A stretch of DNA of 55,690 nucleotides from Minisyncoccota bacterium (lineage in GTDB: Bacteria; Patescibacteriota; Minisyncoccia; UBA6257; GWB1-50-10), in NCBI GenBank assembly GCA_020059915.1, contig JAGVBB010000003.1, positions 104,920 to 160,609 of the forward strand. The letters are read 5' to 3'. Positions 42,358 to 50,927 of the stretch are shown here, one piece after another. Under the pieces are notes generated by a model, which saw nothing but the letters and a program-made list of their open reading frames with translations, was not told where the DNA came from and did no database searches. Each line of letters starts with the position of its first letter. Position 1 is the first letter of the stretch. The translations under genes were made by a program, and so were the position numbers.

Positions 42358-42398
42358 GTTCATTATATTCCGACGTACATACAAAAGTGGGGGTTCTT

Positions 42399-43379
42399 TC
42401 ATTCAAGGTTAAAATTTAAAAAGTGTTTCTTCAATTCGTTTGTATTGCCATGTTTCAAGAGTCCAATATATGAATTAATGGTCTCTTGTGTTGGATGTTC
42501 TTTTATTCGTTTTATCATTCTTTTCTTTGTTTTCGTCCGCACAACTCGGTGGTTTGGAAAATGAACCCAACCCAAAAAATCAACGCCAGAACCAATGGTT
42601 TTAATAAACAACTTATTATCATGAATTGAAAGATGGAGTGTTTCACTAAGAAATAATCGTATCTTTGGAATCAGTTTTTCTAATTCGTCTTTGTTATCTG
42701 AAAATATAGCAAAATCATCAGCATAACGAATATAATGCTTTATTTTTAATGTATGTTTTACATATTGATCAAATTCATTCATATACACGTTTGCAAACAA
42801 TTGTGAGGTGAGATTTCCCAATGGGAGTCCTCTCCTACTTCCTGTTTCTGTCTCGAAACTTTTTATTACTTCTTTGCACAACCAAATAACATCTACATCT
42901 TTAATATGTTTTTCTAAAATTGAAATGAGTATCTCGTAATCAATGCTCGCAAAAAATTTGCGTATATCGCATTTCAAAATCCAACATTGCTTGGTATTGT
43001 TTTTACTCACCCTCCATGTAAATTTTTGAAATCTTTGGAGTGCCCTATGTGTTCCTTTATCATTTCTGCACGAAAAAGAATCAGCAACGAATCTCTTGTC
43101 AAAATATGGATACAGAACACGATATATTGCATGATGCAACAATCTATCACGCACTGATGCTTTATGAATATCGCGCGGTTTTGGATCAGATATCTTAAAC
43201 GCATGATATGGTCCATGAACATATCGCTTCTCTTCCAACTCTCGTTGCAATTTAAATATGTGGTTCATTAAATTGAGCGAGAATAATTGCACGTCGTACT
43301 TATTTCGTTTTCCACACAAAAATTCCTCCCACGCGGACACTATGTTTTCTATTAAAATAATCTGCTTAAATATATTCAT
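42399..43379 (-). CDS. DGR2 reverse transcriptase
   Basis: 326 residues from ATG 43377-43379 (MNIFKQIILIENIVSAWEEF). RT motifs: ASVRDRLLHHAIYRVLYPYF, DSFSCRNDKGTHRALQRFQK, CDIRKFFASIDYEIL (catalytic Asp), GLPLGNLTSQLFANVYMNEF with GNLTSQ at 188-193, and YADD at 219-222. It is clearly divergent from RT1, so a second independent DGR rather than a local copy. GGGGAGAG upstream may serve as SD. Its leader contains the poly-G complement of the 43408-43420 C-tract. No maturase domain. Confidence 0.95.
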   Translation of the reverse strand: MNIFKQIILIENIVSAWEEFLCGKRNKYDVQLFSLNLMNHIFKLQRELEEKRYVHGPYHAFKISDPKPRDIHKASVRDRLLHHAIYRVLYPYFDKRFVADSFSCRNDKGTHRALQRFQKFTWRVSKNNTKQCWILKCDIRKFFASIDYEILISILEKHIKDVDVIWLCKEVIKSFETETGSRRGLPLGNLTSQLFANVYMNEFDQYVKHTLKIKHYIRYADDFAIFSDNKDELEKLIPKIRLFLSETLHLSIHDNKLFIKTIGSGVDFLGWVHFPNHRVVRTKTKKRMIKRIKEHPTQETINSYIGLLKHGNTNELKKHFLNFNLE

Positions 43380-43407
43380 ATGAATACAAAACAATCTCTC
43401 CCCTTAA

Positions 43408-43420
43408 CCCCCCCCCCCCC
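43408..43420. repeat. 13-C homopolymer at the 5' end of the Avd2 frame
   Basis: Thirteen consecutive C on plus (G on minus) between divergent RT2 and Avd2. The ATG at 43380, preceded by CAT of the RT2 start (CATATG), enters the tract in the wrong frame and stops at 43428. One C fewer would fuse it to the Avd2 frame. Confidence 0.8.
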
Positions 43421-43482
43421 AACGAAGTGAACTGCCAAAAATCATTGTAAAATCAAAAGAATCGTATATTTTTTGGGTTTCG

Positions 43483-43803
43483 GTGATGCAACACATTCCA
43501 AAGTCTTCACGATATACACTGGGAGGTAAAATTGATTCTATTTTTGTTGAACTTATTGAACTGCTTTTTAAAACATTATATTCGTCAAATAGAAACGTTG
43601 AAACGCTTGAATCTGCCATTGCAAAACTTGATACACTAAAAATACTCATTCAACTTTCATGGGAATCAAAACTTATTGCAACAACACATTTCACAAAACT
43701 TATTGAACAACTTGGAGAAATCGGAAAAATGCTGTATGGATGGAAACGAAATATAGAAACAGGATTCCCCGCAAAAAATATGCGGGGAATAAATAAACGA
43801 TGA
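43483..43803 (+). CDS. avd: DGR2 Avd-like four-helix protein, inverted and lacking a proper start
   Basis: From GTG 43483 the frame gives 106 residues, but homology extends upstream: codons from 43429 read ELPKIIVKSKESYIFW, the usual Avd helix 1, then HIPKSSRYTLGGKIDSIFVE, IAKLDTLKILIQLSWESKL and EQLGEIGKMLYGWKRNIE. The open frame begins at 43408 in the C-tract with no ATG. It runs on the plus strand, opposite to RT2, TR2 and the target. The C-terminus overlaps a CCCCGCA/TGCGGGG hairpin (43767-43787). Phase-variable, frameshifted or mis-sequenced. Confidence 0.8.
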   Translation: MMQHIPKSSRYTLGGKIDSIFVELIELLFKTLYSSNRNVETLESAIAKLDTLKILIQLSWESKLIATTHFTKLIEQLGEIGKMLYGWKRNIETGFPAKNMRGINKR

Positions 43804-43809
43804 GTATCA

Positions 43810-43918
43810 AACAACTACGCAGTTACCCTCATTCCACGCATTGTCATTATCAAACTGATACGCATTCAAGTTCCACTTGCGGTTGTCAGAGTTCCAATTC
43901 ACGTTCGCAGGAACTACA
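43810..43918 (-). other. DGR2 template repeat (TR2)
   Basis: 109 bp aligned without gaps to VR2 at 44250-44358 (offset 440). Of 15 differences, 14 are at minus-strand A; one is G in TR2 against A in VR2. It reads SDNRKWNLNAYQFDNDNAWN in the target frame. It begins 7 nt after the Avd2 stop. Between TR2 and VR2 (43919-44249) there is only a broken frame (LCFGYDSSSDIPVCFVSEFY, 44010-44130 minus), possibly a gene remnant, and the hairpin at 44157. Confidence 0.95.
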
Positions 43919-44156
43919 CAAAAATTATGTGTAAAATCATCATTACCACCACCCATTGAATTTCTTTGGGTTGAATCGAATTTTGAATATATAATTCACT
44001 AATTTCGCACACGGACTAATCGTTTATATAAGTTTGTTCCATCTGCGCTTCTATGAAACGTGTCCCATAAAATTCCGAAACAAAACAAACTGGAATGTCA
44101 CTGCTTGAGTCGTAACCAAAGCAAAGTGTGAAATTCTATTTTTAGTATAAAACAAT

Positions 44157-44184
44157 CGCTCCATTCTCAAAAGAGAATGGAGCG
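44157..44184 (-). terminator. Hairpin downstream of VR2, probable terminator
   Basis: 12-bp perfect stem CGCTCCATTCTC/GAGAATGGAGCG with AAAA loop, followed on minus by ATTGTTTTAT. About 65 bp from VR2, further than in DGR1, so terminator is the likelier role. Confidence 0.65.
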
Positions 44185-44240
44185 AAATCAATATGATCAA
44201 TGATCAGAAACAATATATCAATATTCAATGTTTAAAACGA

Positions 44241-44909
44241 TTAGCCCCGAACAACTACGCAGCGACCCTCATTCCACGCATCGACATCATCAAACTGACA
44301 CGCAACCAAGTTCCATGAGCGGTTGTCAGAGTTCCAATACACGCGCGCAGGAACCACAGATTTATCTGCGAGACGAACATAAATTATATTTGCATACCCA
44401 TTATTCAAAAGATCTCCTGATTCACCATGTGGTTGGCGTTCAGTGAGTGCTTTGAATATTGCGCATACTTCATCAATACTAAATATGTTTGATTCGCCGA
44501 TTTCTGAAAGAATTTCGGAATCGTTCATATTCTTGGTGAGTTTTAATGATTTGATCGTTCCTGTATATGCGGGAATGACTTCAGATGCTTTGCTCAATAT
44601 CCAGTTTTGGAAATTGTCCCAGATGTAATATTTTACTGGGCCTGATGTGAACAAAGATTTACTAAATGAGGATGTTGTTACCGTGATTACATTTTTCAAA
44701 ACAGTAAGAAGCTTCAATTTTAAATCATTGGTTTTATCAACAATTTTTCCAACAAGAAGTTCTGCTACTGCATCAATGATATTTTGATCATTGAAACGAG
44801 AAAGCGCTTCTTCCGTTCCGCCAAGTTTTTTAATTGCAGTGATTAGATTTGATATTACATTAATCCAATACGCAAATACGGACATATTGACTGATTTTTT
44901 CTTTGCCAT
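44241..44909 (-). CDS. DGR2 variable protein
   Basis: 222 residues from MAKKKSVNMSVFAYWI (ATG 44907-44909, GAGG SD). No signal peptide; a helical N-terminal part (LGGTEEALSRFNDQNIIDAV, VAELLVGKIVDKTNDLK) and a C-terminal small C-type-lectin-like module (VPARVYWNSDNRSW, AWNEGRCVVV). Residues about 184-220 are VR2. Similar small targets are typical of CPR DGRs; the ligand is unknown. The leader is long (~75 nt) and driven by the shared promoter-leader module, so it sits in the same regulon as the orphan genes. Confidence 0.88.
   Translation of the reverse strand: MAKKKSVNMSVFAYWINVISNLITAIKKLGGTEEALSRFNDQNIIDAVAELLVGKIVDKTNDLKLKLLTVLKNVITVTTSSFSKSLFTSGPVKYYIWDNFQNWILSKASEVIPAYTGTIKSLKLTKNMNDSEILSEIGESNIFSIDEVCAIFKALTERQPHGESGDLLNNGYANIIYVRLADKSVVPARVYWNSDNRSWNLVACQFDDVDAWNEGRCVVVRG
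44250..44358 (-). other. DGR2 variable repeat (VR2)
   Basis: Nine residues differ from TR2: N to R, N to Y, K to S, N to V, Y to C, N to D, D to V, N to D and N to R, plus one silent A to G change. It ends two codons before the stop. Confidence 0.95.
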
Positions 44910-44974
44910 GATATACCTCACATATGTTGACTATCCATCACCCCCTACTACCTTTCGGAAGCATCAGATAAGTC

Positions 44975-45021
44975 GTTTTTAATGATATTTATATTATACA
45001 CCCAAAATTAGAAAAAGTCAA
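44975..45021 (-). promoter_or_regulatory. Shared promoter-leader module for the DGR2 target
   Basis: TTGACT (45016-45021), 17 nt, TATAAT (44993-44998), 6 nt, ATCATTAAAAAC (44975-44986). Confidence 0.75.
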
Positions 45022-45023
45022 TA

Positions 45024-45656
45024 CTAAAACTGAGGAAAATTGAAGCCGAAATACCGCTTTGTAGAATATTCTGTTGCACCTGTTTTCTCCTTTACAATAA
45101 TGGTTTCGTCTATAGGTGCCACTATCCTTCCTCCCACGCGAATCATGTTCTGCCAAACTTCAGGAATATGCATAACGCCACGGAGCGCAATAACACCATC
45201 ATAGGGACCATGTTCGTTATATTCCGCATCCCATGCACCATGATGCACATCCACAATACCATCCGAAATAAAACTATATTTTTCTAAATTTTTCGTAACA
45301 AGATGAGCACCATCTTCATTTGGTTCTACAACACAAACGAGACCAGAACATGTTTCTGTTTTTTCTTTTCCAACAATAATATGTGCAATGATTCCAGGAA
45401 CCCAACCAGATCCTCCAACAACTAACATACGCTCTCCTCGTTTTGGTTTTAACAACTCAATCATAAATGCAGCCGTTGATGGCTGAGGAACAAACAAATC
45501 TTCAGCACCCGGCAGTGGAATATTTTCTCCCGCTTGTGATTTATATTCGTCGGATACAAAATCCCCACGATGCACTGCTAAAAATGCTTTTTTAACTTCT
45601 GAACTAAATATGTAGCCGTCTTCAACTAATTGCTCAATACATTCTTTTTCGGTCAT
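45024..45656 (-). CDS. pcm: Protein-L-isoaspartate O-methyltransferase
   Basis: 210 residues. PLPGAEDLFVPQPSTAAFMI (substrate-side P-Q-x-S/T motif), motif I RMLVVGGSGWVPGIIAHII, VCVVEPNEDGAHLVTKNL, and DGVIALRGVMHIPEVWQNMI, then VGGRIVAPI. Repairs isoaspartyl damage with SAM. The G-G-S-G-W motif I differs slightly from the usual G-x-G-S-G. No SD visible. Confidence 0.88.
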   Translation of the reverse strand: MTEKECIEQLVEDGYIFSSEVKKAFLAVHRGDFVSDEYKSQAGENIPLPGAEDLFVPQPSTAAFMIELLKPKRGERMLVVGGSGWVPGIIAHIIVGKEKTETCSGLVCVVEPNEDGAHLVTKNLEKYSFISDGIVDVHHGAWDAEYNEHGPYDGVIALRGVMHIPEVWQNMIRVGGRIVAPIDETIIVKEKTGATEYSTKRYFGFNFPQF

Positions 45657-45689
45657 TTATTCAATAATACACCAGGAACAAAAAAATAA

Positions 45690-45713
45690 AAAAGCCCCAC
45701 ACGTGTGGGGCTG
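45690..45713 (-). terminator. Intrinsic terminator of gene 46855-45719
   Basis: GCCCCACACGTGTGGGGC palindrome with TTTTTT on minus. Confidence 0.8.
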
Positions 45714-45718
45714 TTACG

Positions 45719-46855
45719 TTATACCTTTTTAATATGAGAATCAGAATCTGCGCCGATCACCTTTTCAATACCCATAGAAAGACCAACACCAGTCACCGAA
45801 CCAACAGTACCTCCTAATGCATATGGAATAAAAAGATCGTTCGTCCAATGCTTTATTTGTAACTGCCTGAATGTTAAAAACCAAATAGCATTTGAAAATA
45901 TTGAGGCGATAATATGGTATGTCATATTATTTCTTTGCCTTGATCTGCTCACCACAGAAAATGCAATCTGTTGGGTAGCGGAGAGAACCGCAAGAAATAC
46001 CAAAAATTGCGAACCTCCCAAAAATAATATGCTTAAGATAACAAGAGCAGAGAGAACCGCAACTTGTTTCCATGGAATAAATTGATACCATGGGAGATCC
46101 TTTTTTAAATGGTCATCTGCTGTTGCACCTATTTTCTTTTCAATCCAAGCAGAAACTCCTTGTCCGGTAATTCCACCAAGAACAGAACCAAAACAGTAAG
46201 GAATGAATAATAAGAACGGCATTCCTTTTAATGTCAGGGACTGAAATAGTATGTACCAAGCAAGACTTTTAAGTAGTGATGCAAAAATATGATATCCAGT
46301 ATTTGATGTATTTCTTGAACGTCTCAATATTGAGAACGTAACATTATCACCAAATGCCAGGCCAGCGATCAATAAGGTTGTAAGAATATTGTCGGAATAA
46401 ATTCCAACTATAATTCCCATAACACTCAAGAGCACTAACAAAATTTTTTGAGCAAGCGCGGACTGAGGTGTCGGTTTCTTTTTTGACATGTCAGTCGTGA
46501 TCCCAAAGTATTCTTCAACACGCTGGGACGCTTTTGCTCCAGTAAAACTTCCATATACTGTAGCAACTGTGTACGGAACAAATAACAATAGTGTCATATT
46601 GTCCGTTACTAGCTGCTTTAGAACAAGATAAAAAATAAAGTTACTGAATAGTGTTGCAACAGCATGGTACAGCACGCTATCACGAACGGCTGATCGACTT
46701 ACCATCGAGTAACTCGCATTCGAGACATATGCGGAAACCATCAATATTAATGTCGCCACAATACTATTGGTGAACATAAGTGATGTGAATCCAACGACCG
46801 CAAGGATTAAAAGGATTCTCCTATCCCATCGCGGACTGCCTATTGTTTGATCCAT
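45719..46855 (-). CDS. Membrane protein of three tandem four-TM repeats
   Basis: 378 residues. The same unit occurs three times (about 10-125, 135-250, 255-378): a helix pair ending NASYSMVSRSAVRDSVLYH / NVTFSILRRSRNTSNTGYH / QIAFSVVSRSRQRNNMTYH, then ASLFSN-x-x-W helix, LLFVPYTVATVYGSFTG / LLFIPYCFGSVLGGITG / DLFIPYALGGTVGSVTG, and an amphipathic E-x-x-G-I/A-T/D tail. The single-unit protein at 8259-8570 may be related. Internal duplication suggests a channel or transporter-like bundle. Function unknown. Confidence 0.75.
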   Translation of the reverse strand: MDQTIGSPRWDRRILLILAVVGFTSLMFTNSIVATLILMVSAYVSNASYSMVSRSAVRDSVLYHAVATLFSNFIFYLVLKQLVTDNMTLLLFVPYTVATVYGSFTGAKASQRVEEYFGITTDMSKKKPTPQSALAQKILLVLLSVMGIIVGIYSDNILTTLLIAGLAFGDNVTFSILRRSRNTSNTGYHIFASLLKSLAWYILFQSLTLKGMPFLLFIPYCFGSVLGGITGQGVSAWIEKKIGATADDHLKKDLPWYQFIPWKQVAVLSALVILSILFLGGSQFLVFLAVLSATQQIAFSVVSRSRQRNNMTYHIIASIFSNAIWFLTFRQLQIKHWTNDLFIPYALGGTVGSVTGVGLSMGIEKVIGADSDSHIKKV

Positions 46856-46920
46856 GTTATACCTCTCTAGAAAGTTAAGTTTCTATCAATAGACTACCCC
46901 AGAAGGATGTTTTGTCAAAT

Positions 46921-46946
46921 TAAAAACCCCGACTTATCATCGGGGT
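46921..46946 (-). terminator. Intrinsic terminator of gene 49737-46954
   Basis: ACCCCGA/TCGGGGT hairpin with U-tract on minus. Confidence 0.75.
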
Positions 46947-46953
46947 TATAAAA

Positions 46954-49737
46954 CTAGAAACCAACTGGATCTTGAAATACAGAATCCCAATTAATTTCCC
47001 ATGGATTTTTGAAATATTCCAAAAGGAATGCATGTGTGAATGGAATAATTCTAATCGGACCAAATTCCGGTCCTTTTACAGGGATTCCGACAATAACACT
47101 ACCAGCATTATTTTTTCGGAAACCAAGCATATCACCAAATGCATCACCTTCTGTACTCGAAGCACAAGATACCATGAATTTCTTACGAGAAAATGCAGCG
47201 CTATAAAAGTGTGTGTGTCCTGAAAGTTGAAGAAAGTTTCTTCCCGAAAAGATTCGGCTATAATCTCCTCGTTCTGCAAGGTTATCAACTATCCCCTGCA
47301 TACGATCACCGTTCTTTCCAGAACTCGCCGTTGGTTTATGTCTCAAGGCAACGCCCCATTCATAACCACCGGGCACAGAAATTAATCCATATCCAACTGA
47401 GAAATTTCCCCAATTTGGTGCACAGACTAATTTATTTAACACATCTTCACTCACTCCAAGATTCTTACTTCCAAGAAGAAATCCGATCAGTGTTCTTCTA
47501 TACAAGACACCTTCCGCAATTTCTTCGTTAGTAGTATGACCCACGTGATCGCCGCTAATTAAATTAACAAGACCAATGTCACGGGAATCAATTACTGAAG
47601 ATCCAGAAAGAACTTCTCCAACCCCTCTGATTTTTAATCCAACGCGAATGCCATTTTTGAGAATTTCCTCAAATAATGGAACACGGGGACGCAATGAGGT
47701 TTCAACAAAATCCTCAAATTGATTTGTGAGCCAATCTTCACCACGAAAACGAAGTTGTTGCAGATATTCCCCACTAAGCATGCGCAACATCTTTTTTATG
47801 TCTTCTGGGTTACCAGATTTTTCTGCGTCAACAAGTAATTTTCTCACTAATGCTTCTGCTTGAATATATGGCTTTGCAAGGTGATGAATCGTTTGCTGAG
47901 TCGGAAAATGATGTCCCTGAAGATCATCGGCAAGGTTTACGTACATATGCGCAGGGATTGGTTTCCCTTTTTGTGTGAATGATCGCAACAACAACTCTGA
48001 AAGAGCAACCTCAATCGGAATTGAAAATCCAGAATCACCATCAGGTATCCATACTTTTGATCTCATTCCTGCATGATTGTCACCATCAGCAACTATATAA
48101 ATATATTCACTGATTGTTCGTGATGCCATTGTCTTTGATCTGTGTACGTTAAAAAAAGAAATTGGCAGTGGCTCAGGAACCCAAACACCATTCACATATC
48201 CTAAACGAAAAGCGCCAGGCTCAAAGTTTGTATCTCTAATTAATTTCTCAATTGGAGATGCCTTACGTATCATTTCAGGACGAGCTTTACGCAAGTAATC
48301 ACGATCTATAGCAACAGGAAGTTGCCATGCATGAGTTACTCCACGATCAACACCATCCATTTTTTCAAGAACGCCCCAGCGAGCATCAATATTACATGGT
48401 GCAGCAACAAGTGCCATATCAGGTAATTTGTTTTCAAGAGATCGTTGACCACCAACTTTCATATACCCATCTAGGCTGCTAGACACAGGATTATTTTCCG
48501 GAGACTGAATGATCTCAATAGTTTTTTTGCCAATCTTACAAACAACCGATCCTTGACTGAGAAATTCTGAATTTGGAATTGCATCCTTAAGCCAAGAAAT
48601 GAGAACTGAACGAATTGCATCAACAAAACGTTTTCTGTCGTTTGGGTCAACATTTGACTGAATCATTCTCTTCTCTTCTTCAAGTAAATCTTCAATCAAT
48701 TGTTTCTGCTGAGCTGTTTCTGAGGTCTCATGGCCACCGTTTCTATGATACATAGAGGAGAGAAGCGCTTCCGCAAGTTTTCGTTCTGCTAATACTTCAT
48801 TTCGCATTTTTGTTGTAATATACAGAATTTCTGCATGCGCCGCGGAGTTAATTATTTCTTCCTCTTGATATCCAAAAGAAAAATATACCTTTCCAGAATA
48901 TATCGGTCCTCCACTTTTTAGGTGGGAAACCTTGTTCCAACCGGCCATCGCATTAAGTACTCGTTCGCGCAACTTCGCAAAACACACCATATCCGGTGGA
49001 TTCATCTTCTTAATCTCAATCGCTTTTCTGCGATATGCTTTTGGAAGTACGGAAGGATCAAAGTCCAATCCCGAATATAATGATCGATGTGTTGTAAGAA
49101 ATCCTGAACTTTTTTTTGCATCAACCCACAACAATGCCCCGGAAATAATAATTGCATCATCATGATTTCTTTCTGCTTCACGAAACATGTTACGCAAAGC
49201 GTTTTCTTCCAATATACGATTGTATTCAAGACCTAAATGTGGTGCATTAATTACAAAGATACGGAAATTTTCATCGTTCTTTACAGGAATCGGAAATGGA
49301 TTATCAAGTCTATGGGCGGTAAGTGCTGGTGGATCTGAATGTTTTTTTACTTCTTCTTCTGTCACCAATCTTCCCATGCCAGCACCAATATCGCTATACT
49401 TTTTCTTCTTTATACTTTTCCCGCGAAGTTTTTTTGCTTTCTTGATAACTATTTCTTTTGGAAGAAAATCAAATTCTTTATAAACTGGGTCCAATTGAGC
49501 ATCCAACATAACAAATTTTTTCAACAATGTGAGGCGGTCTTTTGTCCAAATAACATCATCAGCACCTTGAAAAAAATGGGTTTTGCGGAATATGTTTTTA
49601 TCTTCAAAAAGAGTACGATTTACTTCTTTTACAAGTTCATCAACCCCCTTTTTGAGAAATCCTTGAGAAATGAGTTCAGAGATTTTTTCTACCAGATTTG
49701 GAGTTTTCCAAATCTTGTTTTTTATCAGCTTACTCAT
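46954..49737 (-). CDS. Large metallophosphoesterase-like protein
   Basis: 927 residues, the biggest gene here. Possible calcineurin-like metal-site elements are widely spaced: FRIFVINAPHLGLEYN (near 160) followed by DDAIIISGALLWVDAKK, IVADGDNHAGMRSKVWIPDG (near 550), ISGDHVGHTTNEE and LQLSGHTHFYSAAFSRKK (near 840, the G-H-T-H motif). Long helical inserts (310-380, 620-690) separate them. The first Asp-x-His appears degenerate (N-A-P-H). No signal peptide. Not a nuclease family I can name. AAGGAGG SD; the leader resembles the shared module (TTACTAACAAAATAAGG). Confidence 0.6.
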   Translation of the reverse strand: MSKLIKNKIWKTPNLVEKISELISQGFLKKGVDELVKEVNRTLFEDKNIFRKTHFFQGADDVIWTKDRLTLLKKFVMLDAQLDPVYKEFDFLPKEIVIKKAKKLRGKSIKKKKYSDIGAGMGRLVTEEEVKKHSDPPALTAHRLDNPFPIPVKNDENFRIFVINAPHLGLEYNRILEENALRNMFREAERNHDDAIIISGALLWVDAKKSSGFLTTHRSLYSGLDFDPSVLPKAYRRKAIEIKKMNPPDMVCFAKLRERVLNAMAGWNKVSHLKSGGPIYSGKVYFSFGYQEEEIINSAAHAEILYITTKMRNEVLAERKLAEALLSSMYHRNGGHETSETAQQKQLIEDLLEEEKRMIQSNVDPNDRKRFVDAIRSVLISWLKDAIPNSEFLSQGSVVCKIGKKTIEIIQSPENNPVSSSLDGYMKVGGQRSLENKLPDMALVAAPCNIDARWGVLEKMDGVDRGVTHAWQLPVAIDRDYLRKARPEMIRKASPIEKLIRDTNFEPGAFRLGYVNGVWVPEPLPISFFNVHRSKTMASRTISEYIYIVADGDNHAGMRSKVWIPDGDSGFSIPIEVALSELLLRSFTQKGKPIPAHMYVNLADDLQGHHFPTQQTIHHLAKPYIQAEALVRKLLVDAEKSGNPEDIKKMLRMLSGEYLQQLRFRGEDWLTNQFEDFVETSLRPRVPLFEEILKNGIRVGLKIRGVGEVLSGSSVIDSRDIGLVNLISGDHVGHTTNEEIAEGVLYRRTLIGFLLGSKNLGVSEDVLNKLVCAPNWGNFSVGYGLISVPGGYEWGVALRHKPTASSGKNGDRMQGIVDNLAERGDYSRIFSGRNFLQLSGHTHFYSAAFSRKKFMVSCASSTEGDAFGDMLGFRKNNAGSVIVGIPVKGPEFGPIRIIPFTHAFLLEYFKNPWEINWDSVFQDPVGF

Positions 49738-49861
49738 GGTATTCCTCCTTATTTTGTTAGTAAATTTCTGACCTCATTATCAACTTTTTATTACCATCCG
49801 TCAACAAAAAAGAGTGATATATGATACCACTCAAAAATTGAGCAAAAAACTCAGCAAGCTC

Positions 49862-50845
49862 CTATTCTTTTTCAAAAAGCGCTGAATCAATCACAAGGTC
49901 AAGAAGTTTTGAAAATGGGATTCCCCCCGCCTCGGCAGATTTTGGCAATAAACTTTCTTCGGTAAGCCCAGGAATAGTATTGAGCTCCAAAACAAACAAT
50001 TTTCCATCTGGCGCCATGATCATATCTGTTCGCGAAAATCCACGAGCACCCAATGTTCTATGTGCTAAAATTGCAACTCTCTGAATTTCTCGCAATTTAT
50101 AATCTGGAACCCGTGCAGGAATTATTTCTTCGGATCCCATGGGGACATACTTCGCACTATAATCAAAAAACTGAGAATTGCGAGGAACTATTTCTATGGG
50201 CAATAATGCAAATTCACTTCCCCGCCACCCGTGGTCCAAAACACCACATGAGAGTTCCATGCCAGAAATATATTTTTGAATAATAACTTCATCCCCATGT
50301 TTTAATACATCATGCATTGCATGTTCCAAATCTCCTCGAGAACGGATAATATGAACGCCAACGCTAGACCCTTGTGCATTTGGTTTTACAACAAATGGAT
50401 AATGAAGATAGTGTTTTATTTTATCGAACACTTCCTGCTTCTTCCACTCCCATTCATACTTCGTAACAAGAAATGTTAATGGAACAGAAATACCAACACG
50501 ACGCAATATCGCACTTGATACAAATTTATTCATTGCAAGAGCGCTCACCATTGCATCAGATCCTGTGTACGGTATGTTGTGTGTGTCTAAAATGCTCTGA
50601 ATGGTCCCATCCTCTCCATATGTTCCATGCATCACAATAAAAGCAAGATCATGATCTTGCGCAATGTGGTGTGGCTGTTTTCCCCAATTCCCCCGTACAT
50701 CAATGTGAATCTGCTCGGGAATATACAGGTCTTTATGTAGTGCACTAAAAACTTTCTCCCCACCTCGAATAGACACCTCATGTTCTGTTGATGGCCCACC
50801 AGAAATCACCGCTATTCGTTTCTTCTTTTTTTGTCCCGTAGCCAT
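49862..50845 (-). CDS. ddl: D-alanine--D-alanine ligase
   Basis: 327 residues, ATP-grasp. IAVISGGPSTEHEVSIRGGE at the N-terminus, VMHGTYGEDGTIQSILD, YTGSDAMVSALAMNKFVSS, PFVVKPNAQGSSVGVHIIRS, and metal-binding FVLELNTIPGLTEESLLPK. Makes D-Ala-D-Ala for peptidoglycan, indicating a real cell wall, consistent with ftsEX and the sortase here. Confidence 0.96.
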   Translation of the reverse strand: MATGQKKKKRIAVISGGPSTEHEVSIRGGEKVFSALHKDLYIPEQIHIDVRGNWGKQPHHIAQDHDLAFIVMHGTYGEDGTIQSILDTHNIPYTGSDAMVSALAMNKFVSSAILRRVGISVPLTFLVTKYEWEWKKQEVFDKIKHYLHYPFVVKPNAQGSSVGVHIIRSRGDLEHAMHDVLKHGDEVIIQKYISGMELSCGVLDHGWRGSEFALLPIEIVPRNSQFFDYSAKYVPMGSEEIIPARVPDYKLREIQRVAILAHRTLGARGFSRTDMIMAPDGKLFVLELNTIPGLTEESLLPKSAEAGGIPFSKLLDLVIDSALFEKE

Positions 50846-50927
50846 ATATACTTAGTGTAACAAAACCATAGAACAATGCATCAAAAAACAGCCAGCATAA
50901 TATCTGATATAATAATGGTATAAAAAT

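Noticed and set aside
42056-42412. ORFs over the region upstream of 23S
   Set aside because: They run through the hairpins and terminator of a likely structured RNA and through the CCTGCC palindrome.
43919-44156. A third DGR target between TR2 and VR2
   Set aside because: The frame is broken by stops and has no similarity to TR2; at most a remnant.
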